The notes beneath the pieces are model-generated. The model saw only the letters and a list, made by a program, of their open reading frames with translations. It had not been told where the DNA came from and did not search any database. Position numbers and translations under genes: made by a program. Source: an uncultured Labedella sp. (GTDB lineage: Bacteria > Actinomycetota > Actinomycetes > Actinomycetales > Microbacteriaceae). Taken from it: a DNA stretch of 5,080 bases. This document shows positions 1 to 5,080 of the stretch, piece after piece (positions within the stretch are counted from its first letter, which is position 1; each line of letters opens with the position of its first letter). The stretch spans positions 1 through 5,080 of the forward strand of contig CAKTZW010000196.1 in assembly GCA_934636065.1 (NCBI GenBank). The letters are read 5' to 3'.

Positions 1-69
1 GAGGGGACCCCTACGGTTGTCTACGATCGGGCGCGTTCCGCGCGCCGACCCCACCGAAAGGACGCCATC

Positions 70-324
70 ATGAGTATCGGTCTCGGAATCTTCCTCTTCG
101 TCGTCGGTGCCATCCTCACCTTCGCCCTCAACATCTCGCTCGACTGGATCGACCTCGACCTCGTCGGCTACCTCCTCATGGGGGCCGGAGCGCTCATCAC
201 GATCATCGGGATCGCGCTCCTCGTGCGGCGCCGCCAGACGGTCACGACAGAGCGCAGCAGCGTCGACCCCGTCGCGAACGAGCGCGTCACGCGCCGTTCG
301 ACGGAGGCGGACCCGCTCCCCTGA
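70..324 (+). CDS. DUF6458 family small two-helix membrane protein
   Basis: This 84-residue protein has a glycine-rich first membrane segment at about residues 5-24 (GLGIFLFVVGAILTFALNIS), a short acidic linker (DWIDLDL, 25-31) and a second membrane segment at about 33-52. A triple arginine (53-55) and a polar tail of about 30 residues follow, which puts the tail in the cytoplasm by the positive-inside rule. The start pattern MSIGxGIFLFVVGAIL, the WxDLDLxGY linker and the second helix match my knowledge of DUF6458, a small family common in actinobacteria; its function is not known. The ATG has a good Shine-Dalgarno sequence (GAAAGGA, 56-62) with 7 bases of spacing, so the start is firm. It lies just upstream of the DUF1206 gene on the same strand and may share its transcript. 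No convincing promoter is visible in the 69 bases before it, so it may be transcribed from further left. Confidence 0.88.
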   Translation: MSIGLGIFLFVVGAILTFALNISLDWIDLDLVGYLLMGAGALITIIGIALLVRRRQTVTTERSSVDPVANERVTRRSTEADPLP

Positions 325-499
325 GCGCGTTCCCCTGCGGAACCGTCCGTCCCCTCCCGACCCGACGCACCCTCTGACCGGCCACCGCGACTCGACCGTC
401 GCCGCCATCACCGATGCGGTCCTCTCCCCCCTCACGAGGAGCGGACCGCATCGGCGTGCGCTCAAGCAGCGCGCGAAGAAGATCAACGACCATCCGGCC

Positions 500-1252
500 G
501 TGTGGATCACGGCCCGGGTCGGACTCGTCGCCAACGGTCTCGTGCACGTCATCATCGGCGGCGTCGCCGTGGGGGTCGCACGTGGGGCGGGCGGTGATGC
601 GGGCCAGTCCGGTGTGCTGACCGCCGTCGCCGGAACGCCCGGCGGCTTCGTCGTCCTCTGGATCGCAGCGGCCGGGTTGTGGGGCCTCGCGTTGTGGCAG
701 CTCACCGACGCCGCATGGGTCGGGACGCGCGACCCCGCCAAGATCGCCTACCGCCGCACGAAGGCCGCCGGGAAGTCCCTCGGCTTCGCCGGGGTCGGGG
801 TGCTCGCCGCGTTCGTCGCTCTCGGCGGCCGATCGGACGGCGACTCGACCGCGCGGCGATTCAGCGAGTGGGCGCTGTCCTCTCCTGTCGGCGGTCTGGT
901 GCTGGTGTCCGCCGCGCTCCTCCTCGGGGCGCTCGGCGTCGGGTTCGCGGTCCGTGGCGTCATGCGGACGTTCCGCGAGGACCTCACCGTGCCGTCCGGC
1001 CCGCTCGGTCCGGTCGTCATGACGGTCGGGATCGTCGGGCACATCGCGAAGGGCGTGTCCTTCCTGCTCGTCGCCGGACTGCTCGTCTCGGCCGCCGTCG
1101 TCGCGGATCCCGAGAGGGCCGGCGGTCTCGACGGCGCCCTGAGCGCCGTGCGGGACCGGCCGTATGGTCCGGAGCTGCTCGCCGCGATCGCTGTCGGCCT
1201 GATCGCCTTCGGCGTCTACCTCGGCGCACGGGCGGTCTACCTCCGCCGCTGA
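500..1252 (+). CDS. DUF1206 domain membrane protein (5' end uncertain)
   Basis: The protein is about 250 residues from the only canonical in-frame start after position 107, a GTG at 500. It contains three repeat units of paired membrane helices typical of DUF1206: ARVGLVANGLVHVIIGGVAV near the N-terminus; a middle unit from about GKSLGFAGVGVLAAFVAL to the helix before RGVMRTF; and a third beginning VGIVGHIAKGVSFLLVAGLL and ending in YLGARAVYLRR. DUF1206 proteins are actinobacterial integral membrane proteins of unknown function. The GTG at 500 has no Shine-Dalgarno sequence and would begin only a few residues before the first helix, whereas family members usually have 15-30 residues there. 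The same frame stays G/C-rich at third positions and protein-like upstream to about 389 (for example KQRAKKINDHPAV), but has no ATG, GTG or TTG between 110 and 500. The true start may be upstream, through a non-standard codon or an indel. The family call is firm; the start is not. Confidence 0.8.
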   Translation: MWITARVGLVANGLVHVIIGGVAVGVARGAGGDAGQSGVLTAVAGTPGGFVVLWIAAAGLWGLALWQLTDAAWVGTRDPAKIAYRRTKAAGKSLGFAGVGVLAAFVALGGRSDGDSTARRFSEWALSSPVGGLVLVSAALLLGALGVGFAVRGVMRTFREDLTVPSGPLGPVVMTVGIVGHIAKGVSFLLVAGLLVSAAVVADPERAGGLDGALSAVRDRPYGPELLAAIAVGLIAFGVYLGARAVYLRR

Positions 1253-1266
1253 CCCGCGCTCCGCTA

Positions 1267-1318
1267 CATGAAAACGGAGATGGTGCACGTAGCTACGTGC
1301 ACCATCTCCGTTTTCATG
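1267..1318. terminator. Perfect 52-bp palindrome, bidirectional intrinsic terminator
   Basis: Two 26-base arms (1267-1292 and 1293-1318) are exact reverse complements with no spacer; a folded RNA would need to open a few central pairs to form a loop. Each outer end carries an A4/T4 tract, so either transcript would form a strong hairpin with CGUUUU in its descending arm. The element sits 14 bases after the stop of the DUF1206 gene on the plus strand and 8-9 bases after the stop of the six-helix membrane gene on the minus strand. That is where a shared terminator for converging genes is expected. The U-tract is short and part of the stem, so termination is inferred from structure and position. 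Confidence 0.9.
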
Positions 1319-1327
1319 CAGTAGGGG

Positions 1328-2077
1328 TCAGGAGCGGGGCGTGGCCTTCCGGATGACGAGGTATCCGACGACGGCGCAGACGAGGGCCGCCGCGAGCACC
1401 ACGGCGAACACCCCGGGGATGGTCGCCCCCGACACCCACGCCCCGAGCGACGTCCAGCCGTCCGTGGCCGTCACGACGATCGCCACGACGAGCGCGAGCA
1501 CGAGGAGACCGATCCCGGCGAGCAGCACCCCCATCACCCGCCACCGCATGTAGAGGGTCGTCGTCGCGGCGCCGACGAAGAACACGAACATCTGCAGAGC
1601 GAAGGTCGAGAAGAAGTCCTGGTACCACGGACCGATCCCGTACCAGAGCGAGTCGAACATGTGCGTGCCGGTCCACCAGTGGTCCGTCGCGCGCTCCAGC
1701 TGGAGGAGGGCCGTGAAGGCCGCGGCGTTGACGAGCGACATCACGGTGAACAGCAGGGACGTGCCGAGCCAGAAGTCGCGACGCGTGACGCCGAAGCCGA
1801 GCGCGAACGGGAACGTCATCCCCACGGCCTGGACGCCGACGACCACGAGGTACCACTGCGGCGACAGGACGGCCCAGCTGTACCGCTGCCCGACGGTGTC
1901 CTCGCCGTTGATCGTGATGAGGATCGCGATCGCGAGGCTCACCGCGAAGGCGATCCCGACGATGAGCCAGGGGATGCCGATGAAGACGGACGGCGCGGCG
2001 AGGTGGAGGCGGACGATGCGCCAGATGCGATGGGTGCGCGCCGGCGTCGCGACGTCGGCGGCGAGTGCTGTCGTCAT
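1328..2077 (-). CDS. Six-helix membrane subunit of GntR-regulated ABC transporter
   Basis: This 249-residue protein probably forms the membrane part of an ABC transporter with the ATPase encoded immediately upstream. It has about six hydrophobic segments, at roughly residues 32-54, 74-96, 104-125, 152-176, 181-204 and 219-242. A short basic N-terminus (RIWRIVRLH) precedes the first and IRKATPRS follows the last. The cytoplasmic loop GFGVTRRDFW (about 94-103) resembles the basic 'GVTRR' loop I associate with ABC-2-like permeases in such operons. The ATG overlaps the ATPase stop codon (ATGA) and is preceded by a perfect AAGGAGG (2085-2091) spaced 7 bases, so the start is firm and translation is coupled. 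The reading frame remains open upstream inside the ATPase gene, but that part is a shadow. No substrate-binding domain is present, which favours an export or protection role over import. The family is assigned mainly from context; the substrate is unknown. Confidence 0.8.
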   Translation of the reverse strand: MTTALAADVATPARTHRIWRIVRLHLAAPSVFIGIPWLIVGIAFAVSLAIAILITINGEDTVGQRYSWAVLSPQWYLVVVGVQAVGMTFPFALGFGVTRRDFWLGTSLLFTVMSLVNAAAFTALLQLERATDHWWTGTHMFDSLWYGIGPWYQDFFSTFALQMFVFFVGAATTTLYMRWRVMGVLLAGIGLLVLALVVAIVVTATDGWTSLGAWVSGATIPGVFAVVLAAALVCAVVGYLVIRKATPRS

Positions 2078-3024
2078 GAGACGACCTCCTTCTCTGCGGA
2101 GAGGTCCGTGCCGGTGAGGTGCACGATGAGCTGTTGGAGCGAGACGGGAGCGAGCTCGAGCCCGAGCTCGTGCGCCTCGCGCCGTGCGACGCCGTCGAGG
2201 ACGCCGGTGAAGGTGACGGAGGCGAGGCCGCCGATGCCGTCGCGGGCGATGACGTCCCGACCGTCGACGAACGCATCGACCGTCGATCGCGTCCCCACGA
2301 CCGTGGTGGCGGACCCCCGCACCTCGTCGGCGTCCGCGTCGATGAGGACGCGCCCCTGGTCGATGAGCACGACGTGCTCGAGGAGGTTGCTCACCTCGTC
2401 GATGAGGTGCGTCGACAGCACGACCGTCCGCGGGTGCTCCGCGACGTCCGCGAGCAGACGGTCGTAGAAGGTCGCCCGGGCGACGGCGTCGAGACCGAGG
2501 TACGGCTCGTCGAAGAAGGTCAGCGGGGCACGCGAGGCGAGCCCCACGATGACGCCGACCGCGGAGAGCTGCCCGCGCGAGAGCTTCTTCATGGGTCGAT
2601 TGAGGGGGACGCGGAAGTCGGCGATGAGCTCGTCCGCGAGAGCCTGGTCCCAGTTGGAGAAGAACCACGGCGCCGAGGCGAAGACGTGGCTCGGCTTGAA
2701 CTGGTCCGGGTACTTCTGCGACTCCGCGATGAAGCAGATGCGACCGAGGACGTCGGCGTGCTCCGCCGGTGCGCGCCCGAACACCTCGATGGTGCCGCCG
2801 TCCGGGAAGATCTGCCCGGTGAGCAGCTGCATCGCGGTGGTCTTCCCGGCGCCGTTGCGTCCGAGCAGACCGTAGATGCGGCCGGACTCGAAGGTGAGGT
2901 CGATGCCGTCGAGCGCCGTGAAGGAGCCGTACGTCTTGGTGAGTCCGCGGGCGGAGACGACGGTGCCCGCGGCACCGGCCGAGCTGGCGGCGCCGCTGCG
3001 AGCGGCGTCCGAGTGGGTGTTCAC
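2074..3024 (-). CDS. ABC transporter ATP-binding protein (YtrB-like, GntR-linked)
   Basis: This 316-residue cytoplasmic ATPase would power the six-helix membrane subunit encoded next. It shows a full nucleotide-binding domain: an aromatic A-loop (Y32), Walker A GRNGAGKT (55-62, arginine where proline is more usual), a Q-loop region with glutamate at the usual glutamine position (CFIAESQ, 97-103), signature LSRGQ (148-152), Walker B LTFFDEP (168-174) with catalytic E173, D-loop GLDA (177-180) and switch histidine H206 in LSTH. About 90 residues after residue 225 form a C-terminal extension, as in many ABC-2-type ATPases. The first 20 residues are a low-complexity Ala/Ser/Gly leader. The start is GTG at 3024, overlapping the repressor stop (GTGA), with GGAAGGA 8 bases upstream; this favours it over internal starts. 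The gene is the middle of a coupled three-gene operon. All catalytic motifs look intact, so it is probably active; the transported substrate cannot be inferred. Confidence 0.93.
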   Translation of the reverse strand: MNTHSDAARSGAASSAGAAGTVVSARGLTKTYGSFTALDGIDLTFESGRIYGLLGRNGAGKTTAMQLLTGQIFPDGGTIEVFGRAPAEHADVLGRICFIAESQKYPDQFKPSHVFASAPWFFSNWDQALADELIADFRVPLNRPMKKLSRGQLSAVGVIVGLASRAPLTFFDEPYLGLDAVARATFYDRLLADVAEHPRTVVLSTHLIDEVSNLLEHVVLIDQGRVLIDADADEVRGSATTVVGTRSTVDAFVDGRDVIARDGIGGLASVTFTGVLDGVARREAHELGLELAPVSLQQLIVHLTGTDLSAEKEVVS

Positions 3025-3380
3025 GATGCGGGTCCTTCCGTGCGGATCATGTCGGAGAGCTGAGAGGGGGAGATCCCGAGCTTCGCGGCCTCCGTGAGGA
3101 GGGGTCGGACGAACTCGTCCGAGAATCGGGCGCGGCGACGCTCGATGAGCATGTCGCGCGCGCCGGTGCTGACGAACATTCCGATCCCTCGTTTCTTGTA
3201 GATGACGCCGTCCTCGACGAGGCGATTGACGCCCTTGCCCGCCGTGGCCGGGTTGATGCGGTGGAAGGCGGCGAACTCGTTCGTCGACGGCACCTGGCTC
3301 TCCTCGGGGAGCCGGCCCTCGATGATGTCGTTCTCCACCTGCTCGGCGATCTGCAGGAAGATCGGACGGGACTCGTCCAT
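3021..3380 (-). CDS. GntR family repressor, short YtrA-like subfamily
   Basis: This 119-residue DNA-binding protein is the first gene of the ABC operon and probably represses it. The winged helix-turn-helix covers about residues 5-70: RPIFLQIAEQVENDIIEG, then the recognition region QVPSTNEFAAFHRINPATAGKGVNRLVEDGVI, then the wing YKKRGIGMFV. Only about 45 residues follow, too few for a FadR- or HutC-type ligand domain, which places it in the short YtrA-like group usually found next to ABC transporter genes. The start chosen is ATG at 3380, giving MDESRPIF as in relatives I know, with GAGG 7 bases upstream. An ATG 21 bases earlier (3401) would add seven residues, but it has no Shine-Dalgarno sequence and lies inside the putative operator. 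The stop overlaps the ATPase start. The protein probably controls its own operon through the inverted repeat at 3392-3425. The effector is unknown. Confidence 0.92.
   Translation of the reverse strand: MDESRPIFLQIAEQVENDIIEGRLPEESQVPSTNEFAAFHRINPATAGKGVNRLVEDGVIYKKRGIGMFVSTGARDMLIERRRARFSDEFVRPLLTEAAKLGISPSQLSDMIRTEGPAS
3033..3039 (-). promoter_or_regulatory. Ribosome binding site for ABC ATPase GTG start
   Basis: On the minus strand this reads GGAAGGA and ends 8 bases before the GTG at 3024. It lies inside the end of the repressor gene. It supports the GTG start and coupled translation through the GTGA overlap. Confidence 0.75.
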
Positions 3381-3387
3381 CTCATCG

Positions 3388-3391
3388 CCTC
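3388..3391 (-). promoter_or_regulatory. Ribosome binding site deciding the GntR start
   Basis: On the minus strand this reads GAGG (within GCGAGGCGATGAG), 7 bases before the ATG at 3380. The alternative ATG at 3401 has no comparable sequence upstream, so this site favours the 119-residue form of the repressor. Confidence 0.6.
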
Positions 3392-3425
3392 GCTGGTTCA
3401 TTAGTCATGTAACTAACCAACCAGC
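3392..3425. promoter_or_regulatory. 34-bp inverted repeat, candidate GntR operator
   Basis: Two 14-base half-sites, GCTGGTTCATTAGT (3392-3405) and ACTAACCAACCAGC (3412-3425), are reverse complements at 12 of 14 positions around a 6-base centre (CATGTA). The inner core TTAGT-N6-ACTAA is perfect and AT-rich, which stands out against the GC-rich background. The site lies directly before the GntR repressor gene, overlapping the likely -10 region and transcription start. That is where an autoregulatory operator of a YtrA-type repressor would sit. Binding is inferred; no second copy of the site was noticed in the window. Confidence 0.72.
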
Positions 3426-3443
3426 CTCACCCCGTCCTGTCAA
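3415..3443 (-). promoter_or_regulatory. Probable promoter of the GntR/ABC operon
   Basis: On the minus strand a perfect TTGACA -35 box lies at 3443-3438. A 17-base spacer would put the -10 at 3420-3415 (TTGGTT), which is weak but keeps the first and last T. Transcription would begin near 3408, giving a leader of about 28 bases before the ATG at 3380. The -10 and start point fall within the inverted repeat, so bound repressor would block polymerase. The -35 box is convincing; the exact -10 is uncertain. Confidence 0.55.
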
Positions 3444-3462
3444 GCCTCCCGCCCCTTAACGG

Positions 3463-3514
3463 CCTGAAAACGTTGCAGGTGCTCGAAAATTCGAGCACCT
3501 GCAACGTTTTCAGG
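3463..3514. terminator. Intrinsic terminator, 25-bp stem with 2-base loop
   Basis: Perfectly complementary 25-base arms (3463-3487 and 3490-3514) flank a two-base spacer (AA). Each arm carries the A4 or T4 tract near its outer end. On the minus strand the hairpin starts 21 bases after the stop of the universal stress protein gene, so it most likely ends the permease/stress-protein transcript and shields the GntR promoter that begins 20 bases further on. The structure is symmetrical, so it would also stop plus-strand transcripts, although no plus-strand gene precedes it here. Its arms share a conserved skeleton with the palindrome at 1267-1318. Confidence 0.88.
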
Positions 3515-3535
3515 GACGGAGGGAAGGGGGAGGGC

Positions 3536-4414
3536 TCAGGCGGGGAGGAGGATCACGGGCACCGGCGCGTGGCGCACGATCTTGGTCGCGCTCGACCCCA
3601 TGAACACGCGCGCCACCGGGCCGGCGGGCTTCGACCCGATCACGAGCACGTCCCCCGGTGCCCACCCGATCGCGTCGACCGCAGCCCGCCAGCCGTCGCC
3701 GACCGCGAGAACCGTCTCGACGTCGGCGCCGATCGCCCCGCTCGACCGCAGCTCCGCGAACGACCGCTCCGCCTGCGCGGCCCACGCCGCGAACACGTCG
3801 TCCTCGGCATCGAGACCGACCTCGGGCGGGATCATCGCCTCGCGCCGCAGCCCGAAAGTCACGACGCGCACGGCGACGGCGGACGGCGCCGCGAGCGCGA
3901 CGAGCCGCTCGATCGCGTCCGATTCCGCGGGATCCCCCGCCCACGCGAACGTCAGCCGCTCCACTCCGTCGCGCGGCGCACGATAGCCGCGCGGCGCGAC
4001 AGCGATCGGGGCCGGCGACGAGTGCACGAGCCGGTCGGCGGTGGACCCGAGAACGACCTGTCCGAGTGCGCCGTCGGACGCCGACCCGAGCACGACGACG
4101 GTCGCGTCGAGACCGCGGGCCTCCTCCACGATCGCCGCGGGGATGGAGCGGTCCTCCCGGCGGTGCGTCGCGACGGCGCGCCCGGGGGCGAGCTCCGCGA
4201 GGCGAGCCGTCGCGGCGGCGAGACCGTCGTCCGCGAGGCGCCGGGAGTACTCGATGAACTCCGTGTCGACGCGCGTGATCGACGGGGTGCCCCACGACCG
4301 CCGCACGACCGAGAGGACCTCGAGCGGCTCGCCGAGTGCATCGGCGAGGGCGACACCGAGCTCGAGGGCCTCGCGCCCGCCGCGACCGTCCGCATAGGCG
4401 ACGAGGACGGTCAC
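3536..4414 (-). CDS. Universal stress protein with two tandem USP domains
   Basis: This 292-residue protein carries two UspA-type domains, the tandem form common in actinobacteria; such proteins bind nucleotides and modulate stress or transport responses. Domain 1 (about 1-142) begins TVLVAYADG with D9 at the expected position. It ends in an ATP-loop-like stretch (about 110-124, GSASDGALGQVVLGS) followed by ADRLVHSSPAPIAVAPRG. Domain 2 (about 152-292) ends in GSKPAGPVARVFMGSS (260-275) followed by HAPVPVILLPA. The usual G-x2-G-x9-G(S/T) loop is present in both but with Ser113 and Pro263 replacing the second glycine, so ATP binding is probable but not certain. The GTG start at 4414 overlaps the permease stop codon (GTGA) and has GGAGG 6 bases upstream; the open frame further upstream is a shadow within the permease. 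Coupling to a permease suggests a role in controlling uptake. It is last in its operon, before the hairpin at 3463-3514. Confidence 0.92.
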   Translation of the reverse strand: MTVLVAYADGRGGREALELGVALADALGEPLEVLSVVRRSWGTPSITRVDTEFIEYSRRLADDGLAAATARLAELAPGRAVATHRREDRSIPAAIVEEARGLDATVVVLGSASDGALGQVVLGSTADRLVHSSPAPIAVAPRGYRAPRDGVERLTFAWAGDPAESDAIERLVALAAPSAVAVRVVTFGLRREAMIPPEVGLDAEDDVFAAWAAQAERSFAELRSSGAIGADVETVLAVGDGWRAAVDAIGWAPGDVLVIGSKPAGPVARVFMGSSATKIVRHAPVPVILLPA

Positions 4415-5080
4415 CGGTCGCCTCCCCCGCGGGGCGCCTCGGACGCGACCTCGGGGGCCGCGTCGTTGAGCTTGCTGTGCCGTCGACCCCACAGCAGGTA
4501 GAACGCGAGCACGACGAGGAGCCAGCCGAGGAACCAGAGGTAGGTCGACCAGTGCAGCCCCGACAGGATGTACAGGCAGGCGAGGATCGACAGGATCGGT
4601 ACCACCGGGTATCCGGGGACGCGGAATCCCCGCGGCAGATCCGGCCGGGTCCGTCGCAGCACGATCACGCCGAGCGACACGACGATGAAGGCGACGAGGG
4701 TCCCGATGGAGACGAGATCCCACAGGCTGTCGAGGGGCACGAAACCCGCGAGCAGACCGACCGCGATCGCGACGACGACGGTCGTGTTGACGGGTGTCCG
4801 CAGGGTCGGGTGCACTTTCGCAAACATCGACGGCAGGAGCCCGTCGCGACCGATGGCGAAGAGGATGCGGGTCTGTCCGTACATCGTCACGAGCGTCACG
4901 GAGAAGATCGAGATGACCGCTCCGATCGCGAGCACCGTTCCCGGCCACGCGGCGCCGACGACGTTCTCGAGGATCTTCGCGAGGCCCGCCTCGGCCTGGT
5001 CCTCGTTCGAGAAGTCCTGCCACGGCTGCGTGCCGAGGGCCGACACGGCGACGAGCAGGTAGATGACGATGACCGTGATG
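4411..5080 (-). CDS. APC superfamily amino acid permease, C-terminal part (cut by window edge)
   Basis: The last 222 residues of an integral membrane amino acid transporter are present; the frame is open to the right edge, so the start lies outside. A GTG at 5046 could be mistaken for the start, but in-frame ITVIVIYLLVAVSA before it is the end of a membrane helix. Counting from the edge, further helices lie at about 45-67, 97-116, 121-141, 157-175 and 179-198. The stretch YGQTRILFAIGRDGLLP (67-83), followed by KVHPTLRTPVNT, and later RRTRPDLPRGFRVP (142-155) are hallmarks of the cationic amino acid transporter (CAT/YfnA-like) branch of the APC superfamily. These proteins import amino acids, often basic ones, by proton-coupled transport; the exact substrate is not decidable here. 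The C-terminal tail (about 199-222) is hydrophilic and probably cytoplasmic. The stop overlaps the stress-protein start, so the two are translated in a coupled way. Confidence 0.92.
   Translation of the reverse strand, partial: ITVIVIYLLVAVSALGTQPWQDFSNEDQAEAGLAKILENVVGAAWPGTVLAIGAVISIFSVTLVTMYGQTRILFAIGRDGLLPSMFAKVHPTLRTPVNTTVVVAIAVGLLAGFVPLDSLWDLVSIGTLVAFIVVSLGVIVLRRTRPDLPRGFRVPGYPVVPILSILACLYILSGLHWSTYLWFLGWLLVVLAFYLLWGRRHSKLNDAAPEVASEAPRGGGDR
4421..4425 (-). promoter_or_regulatory. Ribosome binding site for the USP GTG start
   Basis: On the minus strand this reads GGAGG within GGGGGAGG and ends 6 bases before the GTG at 4414. It lies inside the last codons of the permease. It fixes the stress-protein start where the reading frame alone would allow a much longer protein. 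Confidence 0.75.

Noticed and set aside
30..46. Small hairpin GGCGCG-N5-CGCGCC before the DUF6458 gene
   Set aside because: A 6-bp stem made only of G and C is expected by chance in such GC-rich DNA; it has no T-tract and no sign of a riboswitch or operator role.
1..69. Search for a promoter before the DUF6458 gene
   Set aside because: No -35/-10 pair with acceptable spacing is visible in this short stretch; the promoter is probably outside the window.
107..499. Upstream extension of the DUF1206 frame to an ATG at 107
   Set aside because: The first 70 or so residues are Ser/Arg-rich and overlap the well-supported DUF6458 gene in another frame. Only the part from about 389 looks protein-like.
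287..1288. Long minus-strand open frame opposite the DUF1206 gene (333 residues)
   Set aside because: Its translation is rich in Arg, Asp, Gly and Glu with no recognisable fold, as expected for the antisense frame of a GC-rich gene. The opposite strand encodes a clear membrane protein.
2153..2172. Local repeat of GAGCTCG motifs giving a short palindrome
   Set aside because: It falls inside the ATPase coding region at the residues ELGLELAP and is explained by repeated Glu-Leu codons.
2078..2668. Upstream extension of the six-helix membrane protein frame
   Set aside because: The extension is Arg/Ala-rich shadow within the ATPase gene, and the ATG at 2077 has a perfect AAGGAGG.
2119..3063. Long plus-strand open frame opposite the ABC ATPase (314 residues)
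   Set aside because: The composition is low-complexity Arg/Glu/Asp/Val, and it mirrors the codons of an ATPase with all its motifs intact. It is an antisense shadow.
3473..4501. Plus-strand open frame of 342 residues beginning inside the hairpin at 3463-3514
   Set aside because: It starts within a terminator stem, has no ribosome binding site, and runs antisense to the universal stress protein with an Arg/Asp/Gly-rich product.
4415..5023. Upstream extension of the stress-protein frame to give a 495-residue product
   Set aside because: The added part is an Arg-rich shadow of the permease, and the GTG at 4414 has a good ribosome binding site and the typical stop/start overlap.

Overview
The window is about 5 kb of very GC-rich DNA with strong G/C preference at third codon positions. 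The protein types (DUF6458 and DUF1206 membrane proteins, a YtrA-like GntR/ABC cassette, a cationic-amino-acid-type APC permease followed by a universal stress protein) point to an actinomycete, most likely the family Microbacteriaceae. This is an inference from protein style, not a database match. The window looks chromosomal and ordinary: no RNA genes, insertion sequences, CRISPR arrays or phage genes were seen.

Layout. (1) Positions 70-1252, plus strand: a two-helix DUF6458 protein, then a DUF1206 multi-helix membrane protein whose 5' end is hard to define. (2) Positions 1267-1318: a perfect 52-bp palindrome between converging genes, read as a bidirectional terminator. (3) Positions 1328-3380, minus strand: a three-gene operon encoding a short GntR repressor, an ABC ATPase and a six-helix membrane protein. 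Both junctions overlap by 4 bases (GTGA and ATGA). Upstream, at about 3392-3443, lie a consensus -35 box and a 34-bp inverted repeat that is a good candidate for the repressor's own operator. (4) Positions 3463-3514: a second long hairpin whose arms share a skeleton with the first. (5) Positions 3536-5080, minus strand: a two-domain universal stress protein translationally coupled (GTGA overlap) to an upstream APC amino acid permease that runs off the right edge.

How the genes work together. The GntR/ABC/membrane set is a self-contained regulated exporter-type module: the repressor probably senses a signal, releases the operator, and the ATPase and membrane subunit are then made in coupled amounts. 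The substrate cannot be told from sequence. The permease and stress protein form a second unit in which the nucleotide-binding stress protein may modulate uptake. No gene lacks a family-level assignment except the six-helix membrane subunit, which is identified mainly by context. No gene-free stretch exceeds 300 bases; the longest (325-499) probably contains the unrecognised 5' end of the DUF1206 gene.

I found no clearly new biological system. The points most worth following are the shared skeleton of the two palindromic terminators, the GntR operator, and the missing start codon of the DUF1206 gene.
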